A stretch of DNA of 30,914 nt from an uncultured Clostridium sp. (GCA_938036545.1 CALHQJ010000051.1:1-30914), one strand, 5' to 3'; shown: positions 13,684 through 22,217, numbered from the stretch's first letter. Translations and numbers: made by a program. The notes: generated from the sequence alone by a model not told the origin.

Positions 13684-15030
13684 ATGACAAAGAAAGGGTT
13701 ACTGGCACTGGGAATGGTAGCAATCATGGGATTGACAACTGCATGTTCTGGCGGAGGGGGACAGAGCACGACAGCTGCACCGGCAGAAAATAAGACAGAG
13801 GCTGAAACTGCTGCAGCAAGTGGAGAAATTACAGATACAGAAATTACAGAACCTGTTACCATTAAATTTGCTAATTACGCATTATTGGAGCAGGGCTATG
13901 AAGAGTTCTGGACAGGCGTTAAAGAGAACTTTGAGAAAGAGAATCCTAATATTACAATTGAATATGTAACAGCTCCTTATGGAGAAATTGTAAATCAGGT
14001 AATTAATATGGCTGGCGGCGGAGACCGTGTAGACATGATTTTCGGTGAGATTGACTGGATTGCTGGATTAGCTGATTCAGGTTTAACAGTGCCGGTTAAT
14101 CAAATTCTCTCTGAAGAGTATTTAGCAGATTTTTATCCATCAGTATTAGATACATTTAAGATTGATGGAGAAATTTATGGCCTTCCAATGTATATTTCCC
14201 CATATGTTCTATACTACAACAAAGATTTGTTTGAGCAGGCTGGTTTAGATCCTAATAGCCCTCCAACTACCTATGATGAAATGCTGGAATATGCAGAAAA
14301 GCTTTCTAAATTGACGGATGCAAATGGAAATAAAGTATACGCATTTGGCCAGACTACAGCATCTGTACCAGTTTCTGGAGCATCTTTGAATGCAATGATT
14401 TTAAATTTTGGCGGGACTTTGTTAGATGCAGAAGGAAATTTATCTGTTGATAATGATGGATTTAAACAGGCGATTACTACACTTCAAGAATTAGATAAGA
14501 AAGGGTATAATCCTCAAAATGCAAAATTAAAAGATTTAAGAAATCTGTTTGCATTAGGTCAGCTTGCTATGTATTACGATCAAACATGGGGATTTAACGG
14601 AGTATCTTCTATAAATCCAGATGCAAAAGAGTTTACCGCTTCTGCAAAGCCATTAAAGGGTGGTTCTGGAAATGGAGAAAGTTTATTACAGGCACAATGC
14701 TTAATGTATGCAGATAATGGAGATGTCCAGAGAGCTGCTTGTAAGAAATTTACAGAGTATTTAATTACAACGGATGTATTAGGAGATTACATTGCAAATA
14801 TTACACCTGCATATCCTGCAAAAACAGCAATGGAAGATGTAGTTATGAATCCAGTTCTGGAAGGTGCAGCAGGTTCTGCTGAAAATGTAGCAGCTCAGAC
14901 ATTCGTACCAACAATCAGTGACTTGAATCTGGAATTATGTACTTTAGCACAGGCTGTTACTGTATCTGGCAAAGATGTAGATACAGCAATTGAAGAATTT
15001 AAAAAAGCGGCTGAAGGAATTTTGAACTAA
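13684..15030 (+). CDS. ABC sugar transporter substrate-binding lipoprotein
   Basis: The protein has 448 residues. It has an N-terminal lipoprotein signal with lipobox LTTAC (Cys21), then a Gly/Ser/Thr/Glu-rich linker to about residue 55. The solute-binding domain is of the family-1 (CUT1, MalE-like) type, containing IYGLPMYISPYVLYYNKDLF and a YDEMLEYAEKLSK segment. It captures an oligo- or monosaccharide outside the cell for the two permeases that follow. It is the first gene of a five-gene operon (permeases, aldolase, SIS protein) under LacI-1 operators. The ribosome site GAGGAAGG lies just upstream. No ATPase gene is in the window, so a shared MsmK-type ATPase is expected elsewhere. Confidence 0.92.
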   Translation: MTKKGLLALGMVAIMGLTTACSGGGGQSTTAAPAENKTEAETAAASGEITDTEITEPVTIKFANYALLEQGYEEFWTGVKENFEKENPNITIEYVTAPYGEIVNQVINMAGGGDRVDMIFGEIDWIAGLADSGLTVPVNQILSEEYLADFYPSVLDTFKIDGEIYGLPMYISPYVLYYNKDLFEQAGLDPNSPPTTYDEMLEYAEKLSKLTDANGNKVYAFGQTTASVPVSGASLNAMILNFGGTLLDAEGNLSVDNDGFKQAITTLQELDKKGYNPQNAKLKDLRNLFALGQLAMYYDQTWGFNGVSSINPDAKEFTASAKPLKGGSGNGESLLQAQCLMYADNGDVQRAACKKFTEYLITTDVLGDYIANITPAYPAKTAMEDVVMNPVLEGAAGSAENVAAQTFVPTISDLNLELCTLAQAVTVSGKDVDTAIEEFKKAAEGILN

Positions 15031-15069
15031 TTGATTGAACACACAAACTGCAAATGGAGGAAAAGGTAC

Positions 15070-15981
15070 ATGAAGCAGAGTATGATGACAAAAACAGGGA
15101 AAGATAAACTTTTTTCACTGCTCTTGGCATCGCCGGCGATTATAATGACAGTAATTTTCATTTTAGTACCGGTGGTTGATTCAGTTATAAAAAGTTTTAC
15201 ACAATACAAAATTAAAAATATCATCAGCGGTAAGCCTGGTACATGGAATAATTTTGAAAATTATACAAAACTGTTTCAGAATGCAAAGCTCCCTCAAGCA
15301 ATTTCGAATACGTTTATTTATGTAATCGTTGTAGTAATCAGCGTATTTATACTGGGTATGATACTTGCATTAATCCTTAACTCTGGAGTAAAAGCAGCAA
15401 AAATCATTCAGGGCGTTATGATGACGCCCTGGGTGATTCCAACTGTGATTTCCGCATTGATTTGGATGTGGTTATTTCAACCACAGTATGGCTTGGTAAA
15501 GTATTTAGTATCATTGATAACAGGGGGAGCAGTTACAGATTTGGCAGTACTAAATAATCCTAAGACTGCTTTAATGGGGATTAGTATTGCATCATTGTGG
15601 AAACAGGTTCCTTTGATGACACTTCTGCTATTAGCTGGCCTTCAAAATGTACCAGAAGAATTATTTGAAGCAGCAACAGTAGACGGAGCTAATAGGATTC
15701 AGAGATTTTTTCATATTACACTACCTAGTATGAGAAGTGTAATTGCAATATCAGTATCTATGTCTATTATTGAGAATTTCAAACAGTTCCCATTATTCTG
15801 GACTATGACTGGTGGAGGACCAGATGGTGCTACTACAACTCTTGCCATTTTAAGCTATCGAGAAGCATTTGTAAGCCAAGATTTAGGATCTGGTGCCGCA
15901 GTAACTACAGTATGGATGCTACTAATGATTATAGTGACATTTTTCTTTAATAAAGCTATGAAAAGAGAGGAAACAACATGA
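15070..15981 (+). CDS. ABC sugar permease, MalF/UgpA type
   Basis: The protein has 303 residues and six predicted membrane segments. The cytoplasmic EAA loop is EEAATVDGA-like (EELFEAATVDGANRIQRF, followed by ITLP), which docks the ATPase. ATG 15070 is preceded by GGAGGAAAAGG; an earlier ATG-less extension is not supported. The gene overlaps the next by ATGA, so the two permeases are made in equal amounts. Confidence 0.92.
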   Translation: MKQSMMTKTGKDKLFSLLLASPAIIMTVIFILVPVVDSVIKSFTQYKIKNIISGKPGTWNNFENYTKLFQNAKLPQAISNTFIYVIVVVISVFILGMILALILNSGVKAAKIIQGVMMTPWVIPTVISALIWMWLFQPQYGLVKYLVSLITGGAVTDLAVLNNPKTALMGISIASLWKQVPLMTLLLLAGLQNVPEELFEAATVDGANRIQRFFHITLPSMRSVIAISVSMSIIENFKQFPLFWTMTGGGPDGATTTLAILSYREAFVSQDLGSGAAVTTVWMLLMIIVTFFFNKAMKREETT

Positions 15982-16817
15982 AAAAGAAAGAGACTGCATT
16001 AAATTGCTTGAAATATTTAGTTTTAGTGCTGATTATGGTCTTTTTACTGTTTCCAATCTACTGGATGGTTGTAACAGCGCTAAAAACAAATATGGAAGCA
16101 TATTTATATCCACCTACATTTATTCCTAAGAAACCGACAATTGACAGTTTTCAGAGTTTACTGACTACTAATAACCAGTTTTTTGTCTACTATAAAAATA
16201 ACTTTATTGTAGCAGGGGCTGCTGCTTTGATTTCAACGTTTATTGCGCTGGTTTCCGGTTACGCTCTGTCCAGATTCCATTTTAAATGGAATAAATGGAT
16301 TTTAGCAGCGTTGATGTCTTCTCAGATGTTTCCAGTAGTAAGCAGAATGATTTCTTTATATGGATTACTGGGAAAAGCAAATTTAATCAATACCAGAATC
16401 GGCCTGATTTTAGCTGTAGTAGCAGCTCAGGTGCCATTTTGTGTTATGTTAATGTCCAGTTTCTATGATTCTATTCCAAGAGAACTTGAGGAAGCCGCAA
16501 CTGTAGATGGTGCAAAAAGATTTCAGACATTATTCAGAGTAATTATTCCGTTAGTTAAGCCGGGAATTGTTGCAGTAGGAATTTATTCATTTTTAATGAC
16601 ATGGGATGATTATCTTCATGCGGCAACGCTGATTCAGACAGATACATTACGTACTTTGTCAGTCGGAATTGCATTGAGATATTTAGGCGAACTATCCTAT
16701 GACTGGTCGTTAGTAAATGCAATTTCTGTAGTAGGAGCATTGCCTATGGTACTTTTGTTTGTTTTCTTCCAGAAGTACATGGTAAAGGGCCTGGTAGCAG
16801 GTGCAGTAAAAGGTTAA
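15978..16817 (+). CDS. ABC sugar permease, MalG/UgpE type
   Basis: The protein has 279 residues and six membrane segments. The EAA motif is ELEEAATVDGAKRFQTLF followed by IIPL, and the C-terminus VKGLVAGAVKG is the usual MalG-type ending. It forms the membrane channel with the preceding permease. Confidence 0.93.
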   Translation: MKKKETALNCLKYLVLVLIMVFLLFPIYWMVVTALKTNMEAYLYPPTFIPKKPTIDSFQSLLTTNNQFFVYYKNNFIVAGAAALISTFIALVSGYALSRFHFKWNKWILAALMSSQMFPVVSRMISLYGLLGKANLINTRIGLILAVVAAQVPFCVMLMSSFYDSIPRELEEAATVDGAKRFQTLFRVIIPLVKPGIVAVGIYSFLMTWDDYLHAATLIQTDTLRTLSVGIALRYLGELSYDWSLVNAISVVGALPMVLLFVFFQKYMVKGLVAGAVKG

Positions 16818-16841
16818 CAAAACATATTAAGGAGGAGAAAT

Positions 16842-17696
16842 ATGTTAACAACAAGCAAAGAAATGCTGTTAGATGCAGCGAAAAATGGTTATGCAGTTCC
16901 GGCTATTAACACGCAGGGCGGAAACTATGACATTATCTGGGCTATCTGTAAAGCCGCTGAGGATTTACATTCCCCAATTATTCTCGCTCACTATGTAAGT
17001 ACAGGAGCGTATTCCGGACATGACTGGTTTGTAAATGTATGCAAATGGTGTGCAGATAAGGTATCCGTACCGGTTGCTATCCATTTAGACCACGGTGACG
17101 GCTTTGATATTTGTATGGAAGCATTAAAGCTGGGCTTTACCTCTTTGATGATTGACGGTTCTACTAAGCCAATCGAAGAGAATGCAGCTATGACCAATAA
17201 GGTATTGGAAGTTGCAAAATGCTTTGGAGTTCCGGTAGAGGCAGAGATTGGTGAACTTCTCCGTCTGGACAACATGGGAACCGTTATGGAAAACAAGAAT
17301 ATCGTAGATCCAGAAGAAGTACGTCGTTTCTTAAGCTTATGTACGCCAGATTCTTTAGCAATCGGAATTGGTAATGCACATGGATATTACAAAGGGGAGC
17401 CGGATATTCATCTGGAAGTTATGGAAGCAGTTCGTAAATTTACTGATATTCCATTGGTTCTGCATGGCTGTACCGGTATGAAGGAAGAAATTATTAAAGA
17501 AGCTATTAAACTGGGCGTTGCAAAGATTAACTTTGGTACTGAAATCCGCTACAAATATGTAGAGCATTATGAGGAAGGTTTAAAGACCATGAATCATCAG
17601 GGCCATTCCTGGAAACTGTCCCAGTATGCAAATGAAAAACTTCAGGAAGATGTAAGAAAGATTATTCGTCTTGCAGGATCTGAAGGCAGAGCATAA
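16842..17696 (+). CDS. Class II (zinc) sugar-bisphosphate aldolase, GatY/KbaY/FbaA family
   Basis: The protein has 284 residues, the size of tagatose-1,6-bisphosphate aldolase. It has HLDHGDG with catalytic Asp83 and zinc ligand His84, EAEIGEL, NAHGYYKGEP with zinc ligand His180, and LHGCTG with His208, followed by KINFGTEIR for phosphate binding. The glycine-rich loop reads GCTG instead of the usual GGSG/GGTG, which may affect specificity. It should split a ketose bisphosphate (or related ketose phosphate) into DHAP and an aldehyde. It is the fourth gene of the operon with AAGGAGGAG 8 bases upstream. The kinase at 3022 could supply its substrate. Confidence 0.9.
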   Translation: MLTTSKEMLLDAAKNGYAVPAINTQGGNYDIIWAICKAAEDLHSPIILAHYVSTGAYSGHDWFVNVCKWCADKVSVPVAIHLDHGDGFDICMEALKLGFTSLMIDGSTKPIEENAAMTNKVLEVAKCFGVPVEAEIGELLRLDNMGTVMENKNIVDPEEVRRFLSLCTPDSLAIGIGNAHGYYKGEPDIHLEVMEAVRKFTDIPLVLHGCTGMKEEIIKEAIKLGVAKINFGTEIRYKYVEHYEEGLKTMNHQGHSWKLSQYANEKLQEDVRKIIRLAGSEGRA

Positions 17697-17723
17697 AAAA
17701 AGATTAATTGAGGAGGAAATACA

Positions 17724-18773
17724 ATGAAAAACAGTGAACTTACTTACAAAGAAATTTATGGCCAGCCGGCATCATTTCAGGCAATCAATGATACATTAGA
17801 GGATATTTATAAGGTTCTGGATGAAGTATTTGCAGAAGAATATGACGAGTTGATTTTCACCGGCTGCGGTACTTCCCTGTATCTAGCTCAGGCTGCTGCA
17901 CATGCATTTGGAACCTGCACCAGGATTTCGGCAAAGGGAATGTGCTGCTCTGAATTATATTATTTTCCAGAGACTTATGTAGGAAACGGCAAGAAGGTTC
18001 TGGTACTTCCGATTACCAGAAAGAGCTATACAACCGAAGTAAGAATGGCAATTGACAAAGTAAGAACATTTGAAGGCGTAAAGACTCTGGCAATTACCTG
18101 TGACCCGGACAGCAGCAAATATAATGATTATATGATTCTTTCTCCAGAGACTGCAGAGGACAGTGTTATTATGACCCGTTCTTTCACCAGCATGATTTAT
18201 CTGGCAGCTATTTTAGCATTCTACGCAGGCGGAAGAAAAGACAAGATCGAGGCTATGAAGGATTATGCAGCTCAGTCTGAAGAATTCTTAAAAGCAACGG
18301 ATGAACTGGCTAAGAAGATTGTTGCAGAACATCCGGAACTGAACCTGTTTATCACATTAGGCCAGGGTATCTACTACGGCATTGCTAATGAATGTATGAA
18401 TAAAATGAAAGAAATGAGCTTAAGCAATTCTGAAGCTTATTATACATTAGAGTATCGTCACGGTCCCATGAGCCTGGTAGACGATAAGACTATGATTATT
18501 TTACTGGGCAACGAAGATACGGTAGATGGAGACGCAAAGCTGCTTACCCAGATGAAAGAGTATGGCGCAATTACTCTGGCAATCGGCAATACCGCTTCCA
18601 AAGACTTTACCGATGCAGATTATACGCTGGATATGGGATACGGCTATGACAGCATTCAGAATGCGGCTATGATTGGATTTATCGGTCAGCTGATGGGTTA
18701 CTACCTGGCAGAATTAAAGGGATTAAATGCAGATACCCCAAGACATTTATCCCAGGCAATCGTGATTAAATAG
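17724..18773 (+). CDS. SIS-domain sugar-phosphate isomerase/deaminase, AgaS-like
   Basis: The protein has 349 residues with two SIS domains. The first (about 20-170) has FTGCGTSLYLAQAAAHAFG. The second (about 195-340) has LFITLGQGIYYGIANECMNK and EYRHGPMSLV. The EYRHGP motif resembles AgaS (galactosamine-6-phosphate deaminase/isomerase) more than GlmS, which has ELKHGP, although FrlB-type deglycases are related. It has no glutaminase domain. The likely reaction is release of an amine or ammonia from an amino-ketose or amino-sugar phosphate, giving a ketose phosphate for the kinase and aldolase. It is the last gene of the LacI-1 operon, with GAGGAGG 8 bases upstream. Confidence 0.85.
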   Translation: MKNSELTYKEIYGQPASFQAINDTLEDIYKVLDEVFAEEYDELIFTGCGTSLYLAQAAAHAFGTCTRISAKGMCCSELYYFPETYVGNGKKVLVLPITRKSYTTEVRMAIDKVRTFEGVKTLAITCDPDSSKYNDYMILSPETAEDSVIMTRSFTSMIYLAAILAFYAGGRKDKIEAMKDYAAQSEEFLKATDELAKKIVAEHPELNLFITLGQGIYYGIANECMNKMKEMSLSNSEAYYTLEYRHGPMSLVDDKTMIILLGNEDTVDGDAKLLTQMKEYGAITLAIGNTASKDFTDADYTLDMGYGYDSIQNAAMIGFIGQLMGYYLAELKGLNADTPRHLSQAIVIK

Positions 18774-18842
18774 TAGCAGTTCAGTTAAGTATCTTCTTGC
18801 ACGCTGTAAGCGTACAGAATCTCCGCATGGCTGAACGGTTAC
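18774..18842. repeat. Short copy (R5) of the palindromic intergenic repeat
   Basis: GCAGTTCAG (18776-18784) and CTGAACGGTT (18831-18840) are the terminal arms. Between them are ATCTTCTTGC, shared with R2 and R4, and a small CGCTGTAAGCG hairpin. At about 70 bases it is the minimal form of the family. Confidence 0.7.
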
Positions 18843-18877
18843 ATTAAATAAGCTCCTCAATTATATATGTTATATTG

Positions 18878-18909
18878 GTCAGGGCAGTGGAATTTTTCAC
18901 TGCCCTGAC
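18878..18909. terminator. Perfect 12-bp stem-loop after the AgaS-like gene
   Basis: GTCAGGGCAGTG (18878-18889) pairs exactly with CACTGCCCTGAC (18898-18909) around GAATTTTT. No T-run follows on either strand, so terminator function is uncertain. It may also mark an IS boundary. Confidence 0.5.
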
Positions 18910-18927
18910 TCAGACTGTAGACAAAGT

Positions 18928-18953
18928 TGGTGCTGGGATTATTCCCAGCACCA
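18928..18953 (-). terminator. Terminator overlapping the end of the transposase gene
   Basis: TGGTGCTGGGA (18928-18938) and TCCCAGCACCA (18943-18953) are perfect arms around TTAT. The last codons of the transposase (WCWE) form one arm and the stop codon TAA lies at the arm/loop junction. A short ACTTTGTCT follows on the minus strand and CTTTTCT on the plus strand. Confidence 0.6.
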
Positions 18954-19802
18954 CTTTTCTGTATATAGCGCTTCTTCTGCCAAAAACCCTAATAAGCTCA
19001 AGAATTCCGATATTTTAGATGCCCTATTTCCCAGAATTCTGGCCAGTTTTTTCAGATTCATGCAGGCAAAAGTAAGCCCCGCTTTCATTTCCATCCGGGC
19101 TGTTCCAATATACTGGGTATAACGAAAGCCATGCTGTTCCTTCGCTGTTCCAAAAATCCGTTCGATTGTTTCTTTTCTCAGTTCATAAATCTCTTTGTTT
19201 CCAAGAGTATGACGGATGTCTTCTGCCATTTCCATATACTCTTCCCAAACATGACGCATGACCACCTTCACATGATTTTTACTTTCCGTACATTTATGGA
19301 GACTTGGGCAATTGGCACATAATTCTCCACAACTGTGGTATTCTTTGTATCCATCACGGTTCGTGGTACGATAAGATAATATCTGATTTTCCGGGCATAA
19401 GTAACAATCATACGCCTCATCATATACATACTCGCATTTACGGAAAAATACGTCTTTCGTCATTGGCCTCTTGTATGGAAACAATGGCTCCACTCCATCT
19501 TCCAGTAATTCATGGGCGATCGCCGGTGTTCGATAACCTGCATCTGCAACGATCATTGCAGGGTGATAATGCTTTATCTTATCATAAAGAGGTTTAAATG
19601 TTCGGCTGTCATGTTCGTTTCCTGGATGAACACTGTAACCGAGGATCCAACCATGTTTATCACAGGCTGTTTCTACTGTGTAGGCGAAAACATGTTTATG
19701 TTCCCCCTTACGAAACCATCCACTTTCTGGATCGGTTGTGTTACGCAGCGTCTTATAAGGAAACATCGATCGGCTTCTAATTGCAAGGTTATGAGTTCGT
19801 GC
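18939..19802 (-). pseudogene. Truncated IS1182-family (DDE) transposase
   Basis: The open frame from about 19802 down contains TDPESGWFRKGEHKHVFAY, a DDE-type aspartate region (MIVADAGYRTPAIAH), a cysteine-rich segment (CPENQILSY...CANCPSLHKC) and the C-terminal RKETIERIFGTAKEQHGFR. This is the C-terminal half of IS1182/DDE_Tnp_1_6-type transposases, which are usually near 450-550 residues. A stop (19803-19805) precedes it and the N-terminal DUF772-type half is absent upstream in any frame that I could read. The first ATG (19766) lacks a convincing ribosome site. The element is therefore a dead remnant, and the far inverted repeat was not found. Confidence 0.8.
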
Positions 19803-19805
19803 TTA

Positions 19806-20260
19806 TTCGATTAAGTCAAAACATACCGCTTTCAAAAATGAAAACTTTTGAAAGTTTCGAAAGTGGCATCTTTAGAACGGAAAACTGTTACAGGTTGCAA
19901 AAATCCTTTCCAGAAAAGCGTATAATCCAAATCCCATTCCCTAAAAGTGTGCATCTGCACAAAAATAGGGAATGGATATGGTGTGATGGATGGACGACCT
20001 TGGAAGTATTGTAGAGACAAGTGCGCCCATTTTTACGATTGAAATTCGAGCAATTGTAAAAATTTACGACCGAATTTGTGCGTGTATTCACATATAAATT
20101 TCACCAAAATAATTATAGCAGTCTTAACTCAAAACATTTCATTTTAACTTTTCAAAAGTTAAAATGAAATATAAAGGTTAAATAGAGTATAGATTTACTG
20201 TATCGGGGTCTGCTTAATAGTTGAAACGGACGAAAAAGAAAAAATGATTAAAAATAAATC
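19806..20260. other. Non-coding stretch with several hairpins, no gene recognised
   Basis: About 450 bases between the transposase remnant and the next gene hold no convincing coding frame. They contain stem-loops at 19829-19854 (CTTTCAAAA/TTTTGAAAG), at 19934-19975 (CCATTCCCTA/TAGGGAATGG with an inner GTGTGCA/TGCAC stem) and the palindrome at 20136-20170. The DNA may include old IS ends. Confidence 0.5.
20136..20170. repeat. Perfect 17-bp inverted repeat (35-bp palindrome)
   Basis: ATTTCATTTTAACTTTT (20136-20152), a single C, then AAAAGTTAAAATGAAAT (20154-20170). The arms are exact and AT-rich. It could be a cruciform, a terminator-like hairpin or a protein binding site; no partner copy was seen in the window. 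Confidence 0.75.
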
Positions 20261-20296
20261 AAAAAATCAATCGTAAATTTTTGCGATTGATTTTTT
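20261..20296. terminator. Bidirectional-type terminator hairpin before the AlbA-domain gene
   Basis: AAAAAATCAATCG (20261-20273) pairs with CGATTGATTTTTT (20284-20296), giving a 13-bp stem with T-runs on both strands. Its right arm also holds the -35 box of the next gene. Confidence 0.7.
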
Positions 20297-20315
20297 GCGC
20301 ATTTATACATATAAT
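20287..20315 (+). promoter_or_regulatory. Promoter of the AlbA-domain gene
   Basis: TTGATT (20287-20292), 17 bases, TATAAT (20310-20315). Confidence 0.75.
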
Positions 20316-20348
20316 ATAATCAATAAAGTTGGAAAGGATGTGGTTATT

Positions 20349-21602
20349 ATGCGTGAAACGAGAATATTAGAGTTCAAGGAAACGATTACAAATACCTTTT
20401 TAAAAACGGTCAGTGCCTTTTCAAATTACGATGGTGGAACAATACTTTTTGGAGTAGATGATGATGGAAATGTGAAGGGCTTGCCGGATGTAAAGCAGGC
20501 GTGCCTGGATATTGAAAATAAAATCAATGACAGTATTTCGCCTCAACCGAACTATACACTTGAAATACAGAATAATGAGCAGACGATAAAACTCACTGTA
20601 ATCAGTGGTCTTCAGAAGCCGTATTTGTATAAATCAAAAGCATACAAACGAAATGATACAGCGACGATAGAGGTAGATACTCTGGAATTTTCAAGACTTG
20701 TATTAGACGGGAAAAACATTAGATTTGAAGAATTACCTTGTAAAGATCAGGATCTGTCTTTCGAAGTTTTACAACGTAAGCTGAAAGAAAGTATTCAGAT
20801 TGAAACGTTTAATCAGGATACATTGAGAACATTGGACTTGTATGACAATGTAAATGGTTTTAATAATGCAGCAGGGCTTTTGGCGGACAAAAATCATTTT
20901 CCGGGAATTGATATTGTTAAGTTCGGAGAAAACATCAGTATTATTCAAAAGAGAACAACTGTTGAAAACATATCCATTTTAGATGCGTATGAAAAGGCAC
21001 TTGTTGTATACAGGGACTATTATCAGTATGAAGTGATACAGGGCGCTGACAGAAAGAAGATGGAGAAGATACCGGAAGCAGCCTTCAGAGAAGCAATTGC
21101 AAATGCTCTGATTCATAGGGTATGGGATGTGGATTCGCACATCAGAGTTTCCATGTTTGATGACAGGATAGAAGTTGTCTCTCCGGGTGGATTGCCGTCC
21201 GGAATAACAGCAGAAGAATATTTGTCAGGTAAACTTTCTGTTTTAAGAAATAGAAATCTTGCTAATGTGTTTTATAGATTAGGATTTGTCGAAATATTTG
21301 GAACAGGAATTACAAGAATAAAACAACTGTATGCAGAAGGTCTGATGAAGCCGGACTTTGAAGTCTCAGAGAATGCTATAAAAATTGTGCTTCCTTTATT
21401 TGAAAAGACTGCTAATTTAACGGAAGATGAAAAAGTAATTTATAAACTCTTAAGCAAGACTATGTTAAAACCAATAAGTGAGATTACACCATATGTACCT
21501 TTTGGAAAATCAAAGACAGCAAAGTTGCTGAAAGATATGGGAGAAAAAGGTGTGATTGCAATTGAAGGAAAAGGCAGAGGTACGAAATATATAATTAAGT
21601 AA
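20349..21602 (+). CDS. AlbA_2 (Schlafen-type) / HATPase_c_4 ATP-binding transcriptional regulator-like protein
   Basis: The protein has 417 residues. The N-terminal AlbA_2 domain (about 5-120) shows LEFKET, FSNYDGGTILFGVDDDG and a RNDTATIE segment. The HATPase_c_4 domain (about 240-365) has EAIANALIHRVWD, DDRIEVVSPGGLPSG and a GFVEIFGTGITRI segment. The C-terminus looks like a winged helix ending in GKGRGTKYIIK. Proteins with this layout are common in accessory DNA and are usually annotated as putative regulators or helicase-like; their biochemical role is not established. ATG 20349 has GGAAAGGA upstream. It follows IS debris and has its own promoter, consistent with acquisition as a single gene. 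Confidence 0.85.
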   Translation: MRETRILEFKETITNTFLKTVSAFSNYDGGTILFGVDDDGNVKGLPDVKQACLDIENKINDSISPQPNYTLEIQNNEQTIKLTVISGLQKPYLYKSKAYKRNDTATIEVDTLEFSRLVLDGKNIRFEELPCKDQDLSFEVLQRKLKESIQIETFNQDTLRTLDLYDNVNGFNNAAGLLADKNHFPGIDIVKFGENISIIQKRTTVENISILDAYEKALVVYRDYYQYEVIQGADRKKMEKIPEAAFREAIANALIHRVWDVDSHIRVSMFDDRIEVVSPGGLPSGITAEEYLSGKLSVLRNRNLANVFYRLGFVEIFGTGITRIKQLYAEGLMKPDFEVSENAIKIVLPLFEKTANLTEDEKVIYKLLSKTMLKPISEITPYVPFGKSKTAKLLKDMGEKGVIAIEGKGRGTKYIIK

Positions 21603-21625
21603 TTGAATTGTGAAGGAAAACATAC

Positions 21626-21679
21626 ATGAGATACAGTTTAAAAGAATGCGGAAAACGCATCCAACAGTTCCGTAAGGAG
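21626..21679 (+). pseudogene. Possible vestige of an XRE helix-turn-helix N-terminus
   Basis: ATG 21626 opens with MRYSLKECGKRIQQFRKE, which looks like the first residues of XRE regulators (GKRIQQLRKEKGLTQ type). The resemblance stops after RKE, where AAGGAGG (the ribosome site of the next gene) begins. A deletion may have fused the start of a regulator gene to the phosphatase leader. The evidence is only about 12 residues. Confidence 0.3.
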
Positions 21680-21689
21680 GTGAAACCAC

Positions 21690-22217
21690 ATGATAAAGAT
21701 CATGTTTTTATGCTTAGGCAACATCTGCCGCAGCCCTATGGCTCATTTGTATTTTGCAGATTTGATAAGAAAAAATCATCTGGAAGACAAAATTCTGGTG
21801 GATTCAGCGGCTACATCTTATGAAGAAATTGGAAATTCCGTATACCCAGGAGCAAGAAAAAAGCTGGCAGAGGCGGGAATTTCCTGTGAAGGAAAATATG
21901 CGAAACGTATGGAACCATCTGATTATCAGAAGTTTGATTTACTGATTGGCATGGATCAGCAAAATATTCGAAATATCCTGCGGATTACAGGCGGGGATCC
22001 GGATGGGAAGATTTACAAAATGATGGATTTTGCTATGGACTGGGAACATCCGGAACAGTTTAGAAGCACTGATGGAAACAGGGCAGGAAAATTGGAAAAG
22101 CAGTCTCCGGATGTGGCCGATCCCTGGTATACCGGCGACTTCGATACTACTTGGCAGGATATAACTGCAGGATGTGCAGGCTTGCTTAAATTTCTAAAAA
22201 AGAACTATCAGATATAA
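21690..22217 (+). CDS. Low-molecular-weight protein tyrosine phosphatase
   Basis: The protein has 175 residues. The P-loop CLGNICRSP (Cys8 nucleophile, Arg14) at the N-terminus and the general acid Asp in VADPWYTG mark the LMW-PTP family. It is a little longer than usual (about 150-160), with about 20 extra polar residues before the DPW motif. It dephosphorylates protein or small-molecule phosphotyrosine-like substrates in the cytoplasm. AAGGAGG lies 9 bases upstream of the start. Confidence 0.92.
   Translation: MIKIMFLCLGNICRSPMAHLYFADLIRKNHLEDKILVDSAATSYEEIGNSVYPGARKKLAEAGISCEGKYAKRMEPSDYQKFDLLIGMDQQNIRNILRITGGDPDGKIYKMMDFAMDWEHPEQFRSTDGNRAGKLEKQSPDVADPWYTGDFDTTWQDITAGCAGLLKFLKKNYQI

Noticed and set aside
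10740..18773. A sulfoquinovose pathway (FucI-like isomerase of SqvD type plus kinase and aldolase).
   Set aside because: No GH31 sulfoquinovosidase, no sulfolactaldehyde dehydrogenase/reductase and no sulfonate exporter are in the window; NagA- and AgaS-like genes fit an amino sugar better.
19304..19814. Plus-strand open frames opposite the transposase.
   Set aside because: They are mirror frames of the transposase coding sequence, without ribosome sites or recognisable domains.
19832..20091. Minus-strand short frames upstream of the transposase as its missing N-terminus.
   Set aside because: The translations show no IS1182 N-terminal features and contain only low-complexity residues from hairpin DNA.
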